A DNA stretch of 64,000 nt from Dasypus novemcinctus (Eukaryota > Chordata > Mammalia > Cingulata > Dasypodidae): positions 38,002,365 through 38,066,364 of the forward strand of contig NC_080673.1 in assembly GCF_030445035.2 (NCBI RefSeq), read 5' to 3'. A model generated the notes under the pieces. The model ran no database searches. It had not been told where the DNA came from and worked only from the letters and a program-made list of their open reading frames with translations. Shown here piece by piece: positions 22,691 through 34,300 of this stretch. The position numbers were made by a program, and so were the translations under genes. Numbering within the stretch: the stretch's first letter is position 1; every line of letters starts with the position of its first letter.

Positions 22691-24902
22691 TAAGACACTG
22701 GGGGAACATACAGAAGAAATTGTTAATATATGTAAAAGGTAACAGATCTTATGATGGTGAAAGTTACAATACAAATTTTTTTAAATTTTTTTAAATTTAT
22801 TTTTATTATTTTTGTCTTTGTTTTAGGGAAGTTTTAGATTACAGATGGGTTGCAATTGTGTGAGGGGAGGATCACTGTTGTAGGGTGAGAGTGGTGGAGG
22901 GACGTGGGGAGGAAGTTTGCACCTGGGACATATCTCTAAGGAATATGAAGGTGTTCATGTGGTCACAGGTTGCCTCGGTGGGTGGAAATCCACACAATAA
23001 CTGACAGAAAATTGAATTCCCATCCTGGGGAGTCCTGCTACATTCCTTAATAGAATGGAAGGAATCTCAGAGTATATGAGAGTGCCTAGCAAAGAAGGAC
23101 AGACCAATACACTGGGCCCTTGATATTGATGGTTGTACTTATGAACTTTGTTCTTGTGAAATGGGAATTTGAGCCTAGTAATATATATTCCCTAAGAACT
23201 AACTCCTGAAAGCCTCCTTGTTGCTCAAATAGGGCCTCTTTCTAAGCCAAACTGCATATAAACTCACTACCTTCCCCTGGTGTGGGACATGACTCCCGCA
23301 GATGAGACTCCCTGGCACCAAGGGAATATTACCAAATGCCAACTAGCAAGGCATTTGGAAAAAGACCTTGATCAAAATGAGGAAATATTAAATACACATG
23401 AGCTTTTTATAGCTAAGGGATTTCAAAGTGAGTTGGAAGGTTATTCCAGAGATTGTACTTGTGCGGGTCCCAGGAGAATCTCACTCTCTGTCACAGTAAA
23501 CTGTGCCTCAAGCAGGGGTGCTCCTGAGGCCCCTAGAGACATCTACATATTATAGACCAAGAAGACAAACCCAGGAAAATGGCATCCCATCAATGGGTCT
23601 TACCTAGGAATATAATGTCTCTCCCAATGTAACAGAGTTAGGCTCATTTAAATTTTCCCATATATGGTTCTTTTGCCCCTTTTACTTGAACCTGTAATTA
23701 GCACTATACTTGTTAAATATATGTCCTAGAGACCTAAATATTCGGTCTGTTCATGTGCCAGTTGAGCCCTGAATCCCAGCAGAGTTGCAGCCATACCTAC
23801 TCTCCAGTTTATTGGACCCACCCAAGAAAACTAACAAAAGGATGAGGATGGACAGCGACCATCCCTCAAAAAGCAGAGAGCATCTACAACTGTAAGCAAG
23901 ACAGTTCCATTTACCTTCCCCATGGGATCTAATCCCCCTCTCAATTGGAAGTAGAATGGGCTTCACCAACCCAAAATTCTCAAAACTGAGGAATGAACAA
24001 ACATAAGGGGGGAATACAGATATGGACCAAAGTAGACGTACTATTCTAATAATGGAAGAACTTGTAACATTGATATAAAGACAGTGGTCACCAGAGGTTC
24101 TGAAGGGAGGGAGAAAGAAAAGTAGGTCTAACATGGGGCATTTGGGGGACATTGGAATTGTTCCGCATATTGCAATGATGAATACAGGCCCCTATACATT
24201 TTGTCTTAACCTATAAAATTGTGTGGTACAAAGTGTAAACCATAATGTAAACTATAGACCATGGTTAATAGCAAAGCTTCAATATGTGTTCAATTGTAAC
24301 AAATTTACCACATTAATGAAAGTTGCTGCTAATCAGGGAAATGTGGGAGGAGAAAGGGGTTGGGTTTATGGGAATCCCCTATATTTTTTTTTTTTTTTAA
24401 AGATTTATTTATTTATTTAATTCCCCCCCCCTCCCCTGGTTGTCTCTTCTTGGTGTCCATTTGCTGCGTCTTGTTTCTTTGTCCGCTTCTGTTGTCGTCA
24501 GCGGCACGGGAAGTGTGGGCGGCGCCATTCCTGGGCAGGCTGCTCTTTCTTTTCACGCTGGGCGGCTTTCCTCACGGGCGCACTCCTTGCGCGTGGGGCT
24601 CCCCCACGCGGGGGACACCCTTGCGTGGCGCGGCACTCCTTGCGCGCATCAGCACTACGCATGGCCAGCTCCACACGGGTCAAGGAGGCCCGGGGTTTGA
24701 ACCGCGGACCTCCCATATGGTAGACGGACGCCCTAACCACTGGGCCAAAGTCCGTTTCCCACCCTATATTTTTGATGTAACATTTATGTAATCTAAACCT
24801 TCATCCAAAGGTAATGGGTGTTGGTAGGATATGCATGTATCAAGAAGTGAAATAAAAGGATGAATTATTTTTGAAAAATAAAATAAAGTAAAATAAAAAT
24901 AA
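22691..24902 (+). mobile_element. L1-type retroposon (3'-UTR family), copy E
   Basis: The longest plus-strand copy of the family, including 5' sequence that matches 4700-4920 of copy A in reverse. It ends 'gatgtaacatttatgtaatc', then an A-rich tail to 24902. It probably entered the poly-A tail of the preceding L1: 'aaaaataag' at its start resembles 'aaaaataaag' at its end. A DAS-SINE lies at 24389-24761. Frames at 23280-23555 and 23751-24152 are not genes. Confidence 0.75.
24377..24773 (-). mobile_element. DAS-SINE with 12-bp target-site duplication, in copy E
   Basis: SINE 24389-24761 is a close, GC-rich, little-decayed copy in minus orientation. It is flanked by exact 'ccctatattttt' at 24377-24388 and 24762-24773. 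A (TTTA) tail lies at the left. Frames on both strands across it are artefacts. Confidence 0.94.
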
Positions 24903-25721
24903 AGATCAGATATTACTTTTGGAACTGCTGTCACTGAACTGGGATCCTTAAGCACACTTCATCACCAAAGGCAGGACAGGGATGGCTACCACAATGAACA
25001 GCAAACCCAAAGCACCAGTCAAAATACTTACAGAGACCTGTGGCATTGGCTAATAGATCATGAAGTAGCTAAAAGTAAAAGAGTAGTCTGCTAAATTCCT
25101 TTTTGATATGTATAAGAAAAAGAGTTCTAGGTCAAGTGAAAAAAGTCTAATTTGAATTACAAAATCAGAAAGTCACAGCCCCTTAATCAATTCCCAGATG
25201 TGAGACAGTTTGCAGACCCAGAGCCCCCATGAATGGGAGGAAGCTGGGTCCCCTATGGAAGGACCGTTTTACACTGCCAAACATTTAAACTGTTTATCTT
25301 CCTCCCAGCCTTCTCCAAAGAGACCTAGAGCATTTTACTAGGGGAACTGTGCATTGAGAAAAAGGAAATGGTCATACATCATTTACGCAATTTTTAGATA
25401 CTGGCTCAGAAGTGACATTAGTTCCAGAAAACCCAAAACATCACTGTCATCCACCAGTCAGAGTAGGGACTTATGGAGGTCAGGAAATCAACAGAGTTTT
25501 AGTTGAAGCCTGTCTCACCATGAGCCCAGTGATTCCCGTACCCATTCTATGATTATGTCCCTAGTTCCAGAATGCATATGAATAGACATATTCAGCAACT
25601 GGCAGGTTCACAATATTGGTTCTCTGACTTTTGGAGTGAGGGCTATTATGGTAGGGAATGTCAAATGGAAGTTGCTAGAACTGCCCTACGTAGCAAAATA
25701 GTAAATCAAAAGCAATATCAG
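24903..25721 (+). pseudogene. ERV-L-like gag end and protease remnant
   Basis: The provirus resumes at about 24903 after the nested block. The protease active-site motif reads FLDTGSEVTLVP, with DTG at 25397-25405, followed by about 35 more open residues. The triad Asp-Thr-Gly is the catalytic signature of retroviral aspartic proteases, which work as dimers to cut Gag-Pol. Stops follow soon after, so this is a relic. Confidence 0.75.
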
Positions 25722-25857
25722 GGAGTGGATGTGGCTCAAGCCGTTGAGCGCCTGCTTCCAACATGGGAGGTCGCGGGTTCAGTCATGATGCCTCCTAAAA
25801 ACAAACAAAAGAAGAAAAAAAAAACAAGAAGCAAACAAATGAAAAAAAAAAAAAAAC
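25722..25857 (+). mobile_element. Short tRNA-derived SINE
   Basis: Head 'gtggatgtggctcaagccg' with a B-box-like 'cgggttcagtcatg' (25775), then 60 bases of A-rich tail. Inserted between protease and reverse transcriptase of the provirus. Confidence 0.8.
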
Positions 25858-25859
25858 TC

Positions 25860-25945
25860 AGGGGAGTCAATGTGGCTCAGCAGTTGAGTGTTGGTTTCCT
25901 GCATACAAGGCACCGGGTTCAATTCCCAGCCCCAATACCTCGAAA

Positions 25946-26000
<55 letters not shown>

Positions 26001-26001
26001 A
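25860..26001 (+). mobile_element. Short tRNA-derived SINE with (AAAT)n tail
   Basis: Head 'tgtggctcagcagttgagtg' with B box 'cgggttcaattccc' (25913), then an uninterrupted (AAAT)n microsatellite from about 25943 to 26001. It follows another SINE directly and probably used that SINE's A-rich tail as its target. Confidence 0.82.
25943..26001 (+). repeat. (AAAT)n microsatellite
   Basis: About fifteen uninterrupted AAAT units forming the tail of the adjoining SINE. Likely polymorphic in length. Confidence 0.9.
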
Positions 26002-26640
26002 TGGAATGTTGGATTTCTGGAGGGACTACAGAGACCATTGCTACCATCAAGGACTTAAAAGGATGCAGGGTGGTGATTCCTACCACATCCCCTTTCCACT
26101 CTTCTATTTGGCTTGTGCAGAATAAGAGACGGATCTTGGAGGATGACATGAATTATCAGAAACTTAACCAAGTGGTGACACTGGTTGCAGCTGCTGTTCC
26201 ATATGTCATATCATTGCTTGAGCAAATCAACACATCCCTTGATACCTGGTATGCAGATATTGATCTGACAAACACCTTTTTCTCAATTTCTCTTCACTGC
26301 CCTGCCTCAGGGACATATCAGCTCTCCAGCTTTGTTGTAATAGTGTTTAGAGGGACAGAGACCTTATCATCTCTCTCTCCAACAAAACCATCACACTGGA
26401 CCATTGTATTGATGGTATCATGCTAATTAGACCTAGTGAGTAAGAAGTAGCAACTACTCTAGACTTACTGGTAAGGGATTTGCATGTCAGAGAATGGGAG
26501 ATAAATCCAACAAAATTAAAGGGTCCTTCCACCTTGGTGAAATTTCTAGGTGTCCAGTGGTGTGGGAATGTCGAAATACCTCTTCTGAAGTGAAGGTTAA
26601 GCTGTTGCATCTGGACACTCCTATGACCGAAAAAGGCACA
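26002..26640 (+). pseudogene. ERV-L-like reverse transcriptase remnant
   Basis: An open stretch to 26426 includes NYQKLNQVV and motif A, YADIDLTNTFFSI. The catalytic Asp of that motif is at 26256-26258. Beyond 26300 sequence is lost and the frame shifts. The second catalytic motif, normally YxDD, reads CIDG at 26405-26416, so an essential Asp and the Tyr are missing. The enzyme would have copied viral RNA to DNA but is certainly dead. Confidence 0.8.
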
Positions 26641-27680
26641 AAGCTTAGTTGGCCTCTCTGGATTTTGAAGACAGCATATTCTTCATTTGGGTGTGTTACT
26701 CTGGCCCGTTTACTAAGGAACCAGAAGAGCTGCTAGGTTTGCATAGTGACAGTAAAAAGAGGATGCTCTGCGACATGTCCAGGCTGCTCTGCAAGCTGCA
26801 CTGCCACTTGAGACATATGATACAGCAGATCCAATTGTGCTGGAAGTGTCAGTGGCAAATAGAGATGCTTTCTGGAGTTTTTGGAAAGCACCTATAGGAG
26901 AATCACAATACTGACCCTTAGGAATTTGGAGCAAAACCCTGCCATCCTCTGTAGAAACTACTCTCCTTTTGAGAAAAGGCTTTAGCTTCCTTAGCAGACC
27001 TTGGTAGAGACCAAATACTTAACCATAGGCCACAGAAATATAATGAAAGCTGAACTGCCTATCATGAGCTGGTGGTTGTCAAGCTACCAAACCATAAAAT
27101 TGGGCATGCACAGCAGCACACTATCATAAAGTGGAAATGGTATATACAAGATGGGGCTTGAGTAGGTCCTCAAGGCACAAGTAAGTTACATGAGGAAGTG
27201 GTCCAATTGCCCATGGCCCCCAGTCCAGTCACTTTACCTTCTCTTTCACAGGCCACAGCTATGGCTTCTTGGGGAGTTCCTTACAATCATTTAGTTGAGG
27301 GAGAGAAAACTCAGGCCTACTTTACAGATGGTTCTGTAAAATGCACAGGTACCATCCAAAAGTGGACTGTAGGCCCTTTCTGGGATGTCCCTGAAGGACA
27401 CTGGTGAAGAGAAATTCTCCCAGTGGGCAGTACTTCAAGCAGTGAACTTGGTTGTTCATATTACTTGGAAGGAAAAGTGGCTGGAGGTGAGTCTGAACAC
27501 TGATTCATGGGCTGTTGCCAATGGTTTGACTGGGTGGTCAGGAACTTGGAAGGACCATGACTGGAAAATTGGTGACAAAGAGGTCTGGGGAAAAGGCTTA
27601 TGTATAGACCTTTCAGACTGGGCAAAAACCATGAATATATTTGTGTCCCATGTGAATGTGCATAGAGGGTGACTTCAGTA
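26641..27680 (+). pseudogene. ERV-L-like connection and RNase H remnant
   Basis: RNase H landmarks are present in order: YFTDGS with its Asp at 27327-27329, TDSWAVANG with its Asp at 27502-27504, and SHVNVHRG near 27646-27669. The frame changes between about 27385 and 27407, and stops lie upstream. Three of the expected acidic or His landmarks survive, but the reading frame is broken. Confidence 0.78.
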
Positions 27681-28370
27681 GAGGAAGACTTTAATAAGTA
27701 GCAAAGAGGACCAATTCCGTGGGTACCAGTTGGCCTCTTTCTCCAGTCACTCTTGTTATTGCCCAATGGGCTCATGAGCAAGGTGGCCATGGCAGTAGGG
27801 ATGGAGGTTATGCATAGGCTCAGCAACATAGACTTCCGCCTCCAAAAACAACCTGGCTGCAGCCATTGCTTAGTGTCCAATATGCCAGCAGCAGAGACCT
27901 ACCCTCAGCCCCCATATTGTACCAGTCCCCAATGTGATCAGTCTGCTACCTAGTGGCGGTAGATTACATTGGACCACATCCATCATGGAAGGAGCAGTAA
28001 TTTTTTTTCTATCTGGAATAGATACACAGCATTCCACATAGCATTTGCTTCTGATCAAGGAACCACTTCACAGCAACAGATATGCAGGAATGGGCACTGC
28101 TCATGGAATTCACTAGTCTTACCATGTTCCTCATCATCCTGATGCAGCTGGATTGACAGAATTATGGAATGGTCTTTTGAATTCTCAATTACAGCACCAA
28201 CTAGATGGCAATACTTTGCAGTGATGGGGCAGTGTTCCAGGAATATACACAGAATATACAGAGGAAGCTGTGTATATTCTAAGTCATTGTCCACTCCATG
28301 GTGCTGTTTCTCCCATTGCCAAGATTCATGGGTCCAGGAATCAAGGGGTGGTGATGGGAGTGGCACCATG
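27681..28370 (+). pseudogene. ERV-L-like integrase remnant
   Basis: Follows RNase H in normal pol order. An N-terminal zinc-binding-like piece lies at 27760-27890, with a Cys-x-x-Cys near its end. The start of the catalytic core reads VDYIG at about 27959-27973. Later core sequence is diverged and frameshifted. Assignment rests on position plus the DYIG motif. Confidence 0.65.
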
Positions 28371-28713
28371 TACTTTTACCTCTGGGGATCCACTATGAAA
28401 AAATTTGCTTCCTTTTTCTGCAACTTTAAGTTCTGCAGGCCTATAGGTCTTAGTTTCAAAAGGAAGAGTAATTGCACGAGAAGACACAAGTATTCCATTG
28501 AATTGTAAATTAAGATTGGCACCTGGTCACTTTGGGCTCCCCAGGTCTTGGCATTAACAGGCAAAGAAGGGAATTATTGTACTGGGAAGTGTGCTTTATC
28601 TTGTTTATCAAGGGGAAATAGGACTGCACCTACACAATGGAGGTAAAGCAAAGTAAGCCTGGAATACAGGAGAACTTCTAGGGCATCTCTAAGCACTACT
28701 ATGCCCTGTGATT
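28371..28713 (+). pseudogene. ERV-L-like dUTPase-region remnant, left part
   Basis: Downstream of integrase. ERV-L elements carry a dUTPase-like domain here, and a run reading NCKLRLAPGHFGL near 28503-28540 supports it. The run depends on a read-through of a damaged codon. The region is cut at 28713 by an L1-type insertion and continues at 30056. Confidence 0.55.
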
Positions 28714-30055
28714 AAAATCAATGGATTAGAGAGGCCACATTTGAGCAACATGGAGGCTCTCAGGAGGTAACTCTTAGATACCCTGCAGCTCTAGGCCTAG
28801 TTCAAATTTCAGGCACACAGGGTCGTAAGCATTGTCATCAGTATAAAGGGCTCATCATTAGACTACCCTACTTCACTGGTCTTTGCCCTTGAACTTGGGG
28901 GATTGTTGCTGTTCCATTGGGGGAATGTGACAGAGCTTCCGTGGCTAGGAACTCAGTGCTCCCTCAGTTGTCATTTTGTAACTCTACCTACCAAAATACC
29001 CAAAAATTATCTGAACATTTTTATATACCCTATATACAAGCCCTGAAGAACTCCCTCCCAATCATGTGTCCCCCATCAATAACACCCCACACCAGTGTTC
29101 CTCTCCTGCCATAGCTGAACCCCTCTGTGAGCTAAAACTTCTTAGAAAATAAAGCCTAATATATTGCCAAATTCAATTAGCAGGGAAATGAAATAAATGC
29201 CTTGTCAGTGGGCCTTGCTTTGGAATTTGTGTTCCTGGGTATGACGGAGTTGGACTCAGATGCGATCTTTCAACACATGCTTCTTCTGTCACTTTTACTG
29301 AACCTGTGGTTGGCGCTGTGGTTAGTGTATACTCAGGAGACTTGAATCTCTGGACTGGCCATGTGCCAGCTGGGCCTTGAGACACAGCAGAGTTGCAACA
29401 ACTACTCTCCGGTTCATTGAACTTACCCAGGTCAGCTAACAGGGAGGTGAAGATGGTCAACCACTACATCGGGGTACTGAGAATGCCTACAACTGCAAGC
29501 AGGAGAATCATATCTATCAGTTATGTGGGATCTAAGCTCTCTCTCAATTTAGAGGTGGAGTGGACATCACCATCCCACGGTCCACAGGATGGAGGAATAA
29601 AATATGGATTAGAGTAGACTTACTGCATTCTACTATAGAACTATTGTCACTATTGTGACCCCAGAAATGGAAGAAATTATATCACTGATGTAGAGACAGT
29701 GGCCACCAGAGCTGACGAGGGCAGGGAGAGGGAAGAAGAGAGTGATGTGGGGGCATTTTCAGGACTTGGAGTTGTCCTAAATGATATTGCAGGGTCAGAT
29801 GCTGGACATTATATATCCTGCCATAACCCACTGAATGGACTGGGGAAGAGTGTAAACTACCATGTAAACTATAATCCATGTAGCACAGCAGTGTTCCAAA
29901 ATGTATTCACCAAATGCAATGAATGTGCCACAATGATTAAAGAGGTTGTTGATGTGGGAGGAGTGGGGGGTGGTACCTGTTAAACTTTTTAATGTAACAG
30001 TTTTTGTGATCTATGTATCTTCAATGAAAAAAAAGACAATAAAAAAATCAATGGA
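28714..30055 (+). mobile_element. L1-type retroposon (3'-UTR family), copy F, with 5' inversion
   Basis: Body 28726-30043 is flanked by exact 12-base repeats 'aaaatcaatgga' at 28714-28725 and 30044-30055. The left part (28726 to about 29160) matches family copies in reverse orientation ('gaggccacatttgagcaa' as in minus copy A at 4321). The right part (about 29165-30043) is plus orientation and ends in an A-rich tail. This is the twin-priming structure known for L1 insertions. Confidence 0.85.
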
Positions 30056-30584
30056 AAACTGCAACAATCCAATCTAAGCAGGAATACCAATGGCCCAGAA
30101 CTTTAGGAATGAAGGTTTGAATCACCCCACAAGGCAAAGACCCTCAGCCAATTGAGGTGCTTGCTGAGGGTAAAGAGAAGATGGAATGGGTAGTGGAAGA
30201 AGGTAGTGATAACTATGCACTATGATCACATGACCAACTACAAAAATGAGGACTATGATGGTTATGAATATTTCTTCCTTGTGTTGTTATGAGTATGTTT
30301 GTATATGTACATAAAGAAAATATCTTTTTTTCCTTATCTTATCCCCTTATTCTGTCACATAAGTTGATTAGTTTCATGTCATAATTTTAAGTTACAGTAT
30401 ATCAAGTATGGAAGTGAATATCACCCAAGGACTTGTACCTGTTCTGCAGAGATTTATTGTGTCTGATTGTATACAGGATAGTTGAGTATTGTTAGGTAAA
30501 AAACCATGTCTCTTATTGTTTATATTTATAGATTAAGTATGGTTTGAAATGATGTATATGGCTGCCAAGTGACAAGAGGTAGGC
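30056..30584 (+). pseudogene. ERV-L-like 3' internal remnant
   Basis: Continues the proviral sequence interrupted at 28713 and leads to the 3' LTR. The first 180 bases look like the end of pol ('gatggaatgggtagtggaag' at 30180). No envelope gene is seen, as expected for ERV-L, which usually lack env. Confidence 0.65.
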
Positions 30585-31027
30585 TGTGATGTTTTGGTTC
30601 ATGTGTCAACTTGGCCAGGTAATAGTGCCCAGTTGATTGGTCAAGCAAGCACTGGTCTAATTGTTACTGTGAAGCCACTTTGTGGACTTAAATCATTGAG
30701 TTGATTGCATCTACGACTGATTACATCTACAATCAACTGAAGAGACTGCCTTCAGCAGTGAGAGTCCTCTCATCCAATCAATTGAAGGCCTTAAAAAGAG
30801 AAGCAATGCTCTCAGCAGTCAGAAGAGAACATTTTTCTCTCTACTTCTACCAGGCAACTTTTCCTGGTAAACTCAAGGACCTTCATCAGAGTTCCTGGCT
30901 TGTAGGCTACCCTATGGAATTTGAACTTCTGCACCCTCACAGTCACATGAGACAATTTTATGAAATCTCATATGATTTTATAGATACCTACTATTGGTTG
31001 TTTCCCTAGATAGCCCTAACTAATAAG
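30585..31027 (+). repeat. ERV-L-like 3' LTR
   Basis: Begins 'tgtgatgttttggttcatg' and ends 'ccctaactaataag'. Collinear with 12636-13070. The next five bases, 'caaag', are the target-site duplication partner of 'caatg' before the 5' LTR. Confidence 0.85.
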
Positions 31028-31338
31028 CAAAGATATTTATATTGTTATTTTATTTAACCAGTCCCCTAATGATAGATATTTGGGTTACAAACAATGCTGA
31101 AATAAATAACCTTTTACACATATCATTTCACACACATAAGTATATCCCAGAAGTAAAACTGCCTGGTCAAAAGTCTTAAGGATCTGTAATTATGGACAAT
31201 ACCTGGCAAAATGTTCTCTATATGAATTATACCAGTTTATCTAACCAGCAACATATGAGAATGTTCATTCCTTAAAGGATTACCAACTGTTATCAACCTT
31301 GGATTTCTGCCATCCTGAACTTTGAATTTGCATTTCCT
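31028..31338 (-). mobile_element. Old L1 3'-UTR fragment (right flank of provirus)
   Basis: Continues the L1 interrupted at 12635: 'atttaaccagtcccctaatg', 'ggttacaaacaatgctgaa' and 'aagtaaaactgcctggtcaa' are the next steps of that old L1 3' UTR in minus orientation. Confidence 0.75.
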
Positions 31339-34300
31339 TTTTTCTTAATTAGAGACGTGGGTTTACAAAAAAATCATGCATAAAATACAGGAATGGCATA
31401 TACCACCCCACCACTACCACCACCTTGCATTGGTGTGGAATTTTTGTTACCATTGATGGTAGCACATTTTTATAACTGTGCTATTAAGTAAAGCCCATGG
31501 CTTAACTTAGGGTTCACTGTGTAGTATACTTGCATGGGTTTTTTCTTTAATTTTTATTTAGTTATAACATACATAATTTAACACTTCACCTTTTAATCAT
31601 ATTCAGATATATATTTCAGTACTGTTTTCTGCCTTCACAATGTTATACTAGCATCACCACCATCCATTGCCAAAACATTTCCATCTTTCCAAATAGTAAC
31701 ACTGTACATTTTCAGCCTTAACTTCCCATTCCCTATCCCTACCCCATCCTATGGAAACTTATGGTCTAGATTCCGACTCTATACGTTTGACTAATCTAAT
31801 TGTTTCAGAAAGTGAGATCATACAATGTTTTTCCTTTTGTGACTGGGGTATTTCACTCAACATGATGTCCATGTTGCCGCCTGTGTTAGGTCTTCATTCC
31901 TTTTTACAGCAGTATATACAATCATATGTATATACCATATTATATTCATCTTTTCATTGGTTGTGATGGCCACGTGGGTTGCTTCCATCTTTTGTCAATT
32001 GTTAATAACACCACTATGAACATCACTGTTCAAATACTGTCTGAGTCCCCACTTTCAATTTTTGGGGGTATATACGTAGTAGTGAGATTGACAGGTCACA
32101 TGGTAGTTCAATAGTTAGCTTTCTGAAAAACAGTCAAACTGTCTTCCATAGCAGGTTCACCAGTTTTTATTGCTGTCAGCAATGAATGACTGTTCCTAGT
32201 TCTCCAAATCCTCTCCAACACTTGATATATTGTTGTTGTTTTTAACAGCAGCCATTGCAGTGTGTGTGATATGGTATTTCATTGTGGTTTTGATGTGCAT
32301 TTCCCTGATGACTAATGATGTTGAGCATCTTTTCATATGCTTTCTGGCCATTTGTAAATCTTTGGGGAGATGTCTGTTCAAATCTTTGGTCCATTTTAAA
32401 ATTGGGTTCTTTGTCTTTTCATGGTTGAGATATATGATCTCTCTATATAACATGGAGAGCAAACCCTTACTATAGAAGTTCAAATATTTTCTCCCATTGT
32501 ATAGGTTGTCTTTTTTGCTTTTATGATGCAGTCCTTTGAGGAGCAAAAGTTTTTAATTTTGATGAGGTCTCTTTTATCTTTTTTCTTTCATTGCTTGTGC
32601 TTTGAGTACTAGTCTAAGAAACTAGAACCAAACACTAGTTTCAAAAGAAGATTCCCTACATTTTCTTCTAGGAATTTTATGATTCTAGATTTTATATTTA
32701 GGTCTCTGATGAATTTTTGGGTAATGTTTTATAAGGTATGAGATAGGGGTCCTCTTTCTTTTGAATATGGATATCCAGTTCTCCCAGCACCATTTGTTGA
32801 ATTGACTGTTCTGACCCAACTATGTGGATTTTAGAGCCTTGTCAAAAATCAGTTGACAGTAGATTTGAGGATCTATTTCTGAACTCTCAATTTGATTCCA
32901 TTGGTCAATATATTATCTTTATGACAGTAACATGCTGTTTTGTTTTGCTTTTTACCACTGTAGCTAAATAATTTGTTTTAAAGTCAGGAAGTGAGAGTTC
33001 TTCAACATTGTTCTACTTTTTAAAGATATTTTTGGCTATTTGGGGCCCCTTACCCTCCAAATAAATTTGATAATTGGCTTTTCCATGTATGCAAAAAAGG
33101 CTGTTGGAATTTTTATTGGGATTGCATTGAATCTGTAAATCAAATTGAGTAGAATAGACTTCATAGCCATCTTTAGTTTTCGAATCCAGGACCATGAAGT
33201 GTTCTTCTACTTATTTAGGTTTCTTAGTTTTTTAGCAATGTTTTGCAGTTTTTTGAAAACAGGTCCTTTATACCCTTGGTTAAGTTTATTCCTAAATATT
33301 TGATGCTTTTAGTCAGTATTGTAAATTGAATTTTTTCTTAACTTCCTCCTCAGATAGCTCGTTAGTAGTGTATATTAATCTTGCATGCTGCTACAATGCT
33401 GAACTTGTTTATTAGCTGAAGTATCATTGTGGATTTTTTTTTTATTTTTAGAGATGTATTTCTCTCTTGAGTTTTCCAGAGTTTGCCTGACATATTTTGG
33501 TCCACCCAGGTTAGGTGCATAAATATTTATTATTGATATTTCTTCTTGGTGAACTTTCCTTTTATTAATATATGAAATAAGTGTTTGTTTCTTGAAACAT
33601 TTTTTTTTTTGCATTTAAAAAATATTTTTTCTGATATTAGTGTAGCTACTTCAGCTCTTTTTTGGTTACTAATTAAGGAGAATATCTTCTTCAAATCTTT
33701 CAGTCAATTAGTGTCCTTGTATCTAAAGTGAGTCTCTTGTAGAGAGCATATAAATGGCACGTATTTTTTATTCTATCAGTCTATATCTTTTGAAAGGGAA
33801 GTTCAGTCTATTAACATTCAATATCACAATAAAGACAGTATTTACTTCATCCATTTTATTCTTTGACTTTCTGTTGTCATATCTTGCTAGTTTGTCTTTT
33901 AACCTTTAGTTCCCTGTACTAATAATCTTTATTTTAAACTCTTCTCCAAGGTGCTCTCTTCTGTTTTTTCTTCTCTTTCAGGCTGCAGCACTACCTTAAG
34001 TAAGTTCAGTCTCTTTGTGACAAACTGTCTCCACACACATATACCAGATAAAGAATTCTTGGCTGACAGGTGTTTTTTTTTTTTTCTTTAGATTCTTAAA
34101 TATATACCACTGCCTTCCTGTCTCCATGGTTTCTGATGGGAAATTCACATTTAATCTTATCGAGCATCACTTGAATGTGATAACTTGCTTTTCTTGTCCT
34201 GATTTCAGAATTCTCTATCTCTAACCTGGGACATTCAGAACTATAGGTAACTTGGAGCAGTTCTATTCAGATTTATTATTTGCATAACCTTCTCTTTCTT

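Larger units (their letters stand above)
12636..31027 (+). mobile_element. ERV-L-like endogenous retrovirus, degraded and heavily interrupted
   Basis: A single ancient provirus. Its 5' LTR is 12636-13070, followed by a tRNA-Leu-type primer-binding site, gag remnant, protease, reverse transcriptase, RNase H, integrase and a dUTPase-like region. The 3' LTR is 30585-31027. The genomic flanks are 'caatg' (12631-12635) and 'caaag' (31028-31032), a 5-bp duplication with one mismatch. ERV-L (class III) is inferred from the domain order with dUTPase after integrase, the Leu primer site and the LTR type. About 10 kb of later insertions (about 14820-24902) split the gag-pro region. SINEs sit in gag and pol, and an L1-type copy sits near the 3' end. 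Frameshifts and stops disrupt every gene, so it cannot make virus proteins. Confidence 0.85.

Noticed and set aside
25943..26001. CRISPR-like or regulatory repeat array
   Set aside because: A tetranucleotide SINE tail with no spacers. No CRISPR array is possible in this eukaryotic context.
30701..31009. A 102-codon plus-strand frame
   Set aside because: It lies inside the 3' LTR. The 5' LTR equivalent is interrupted by stops.
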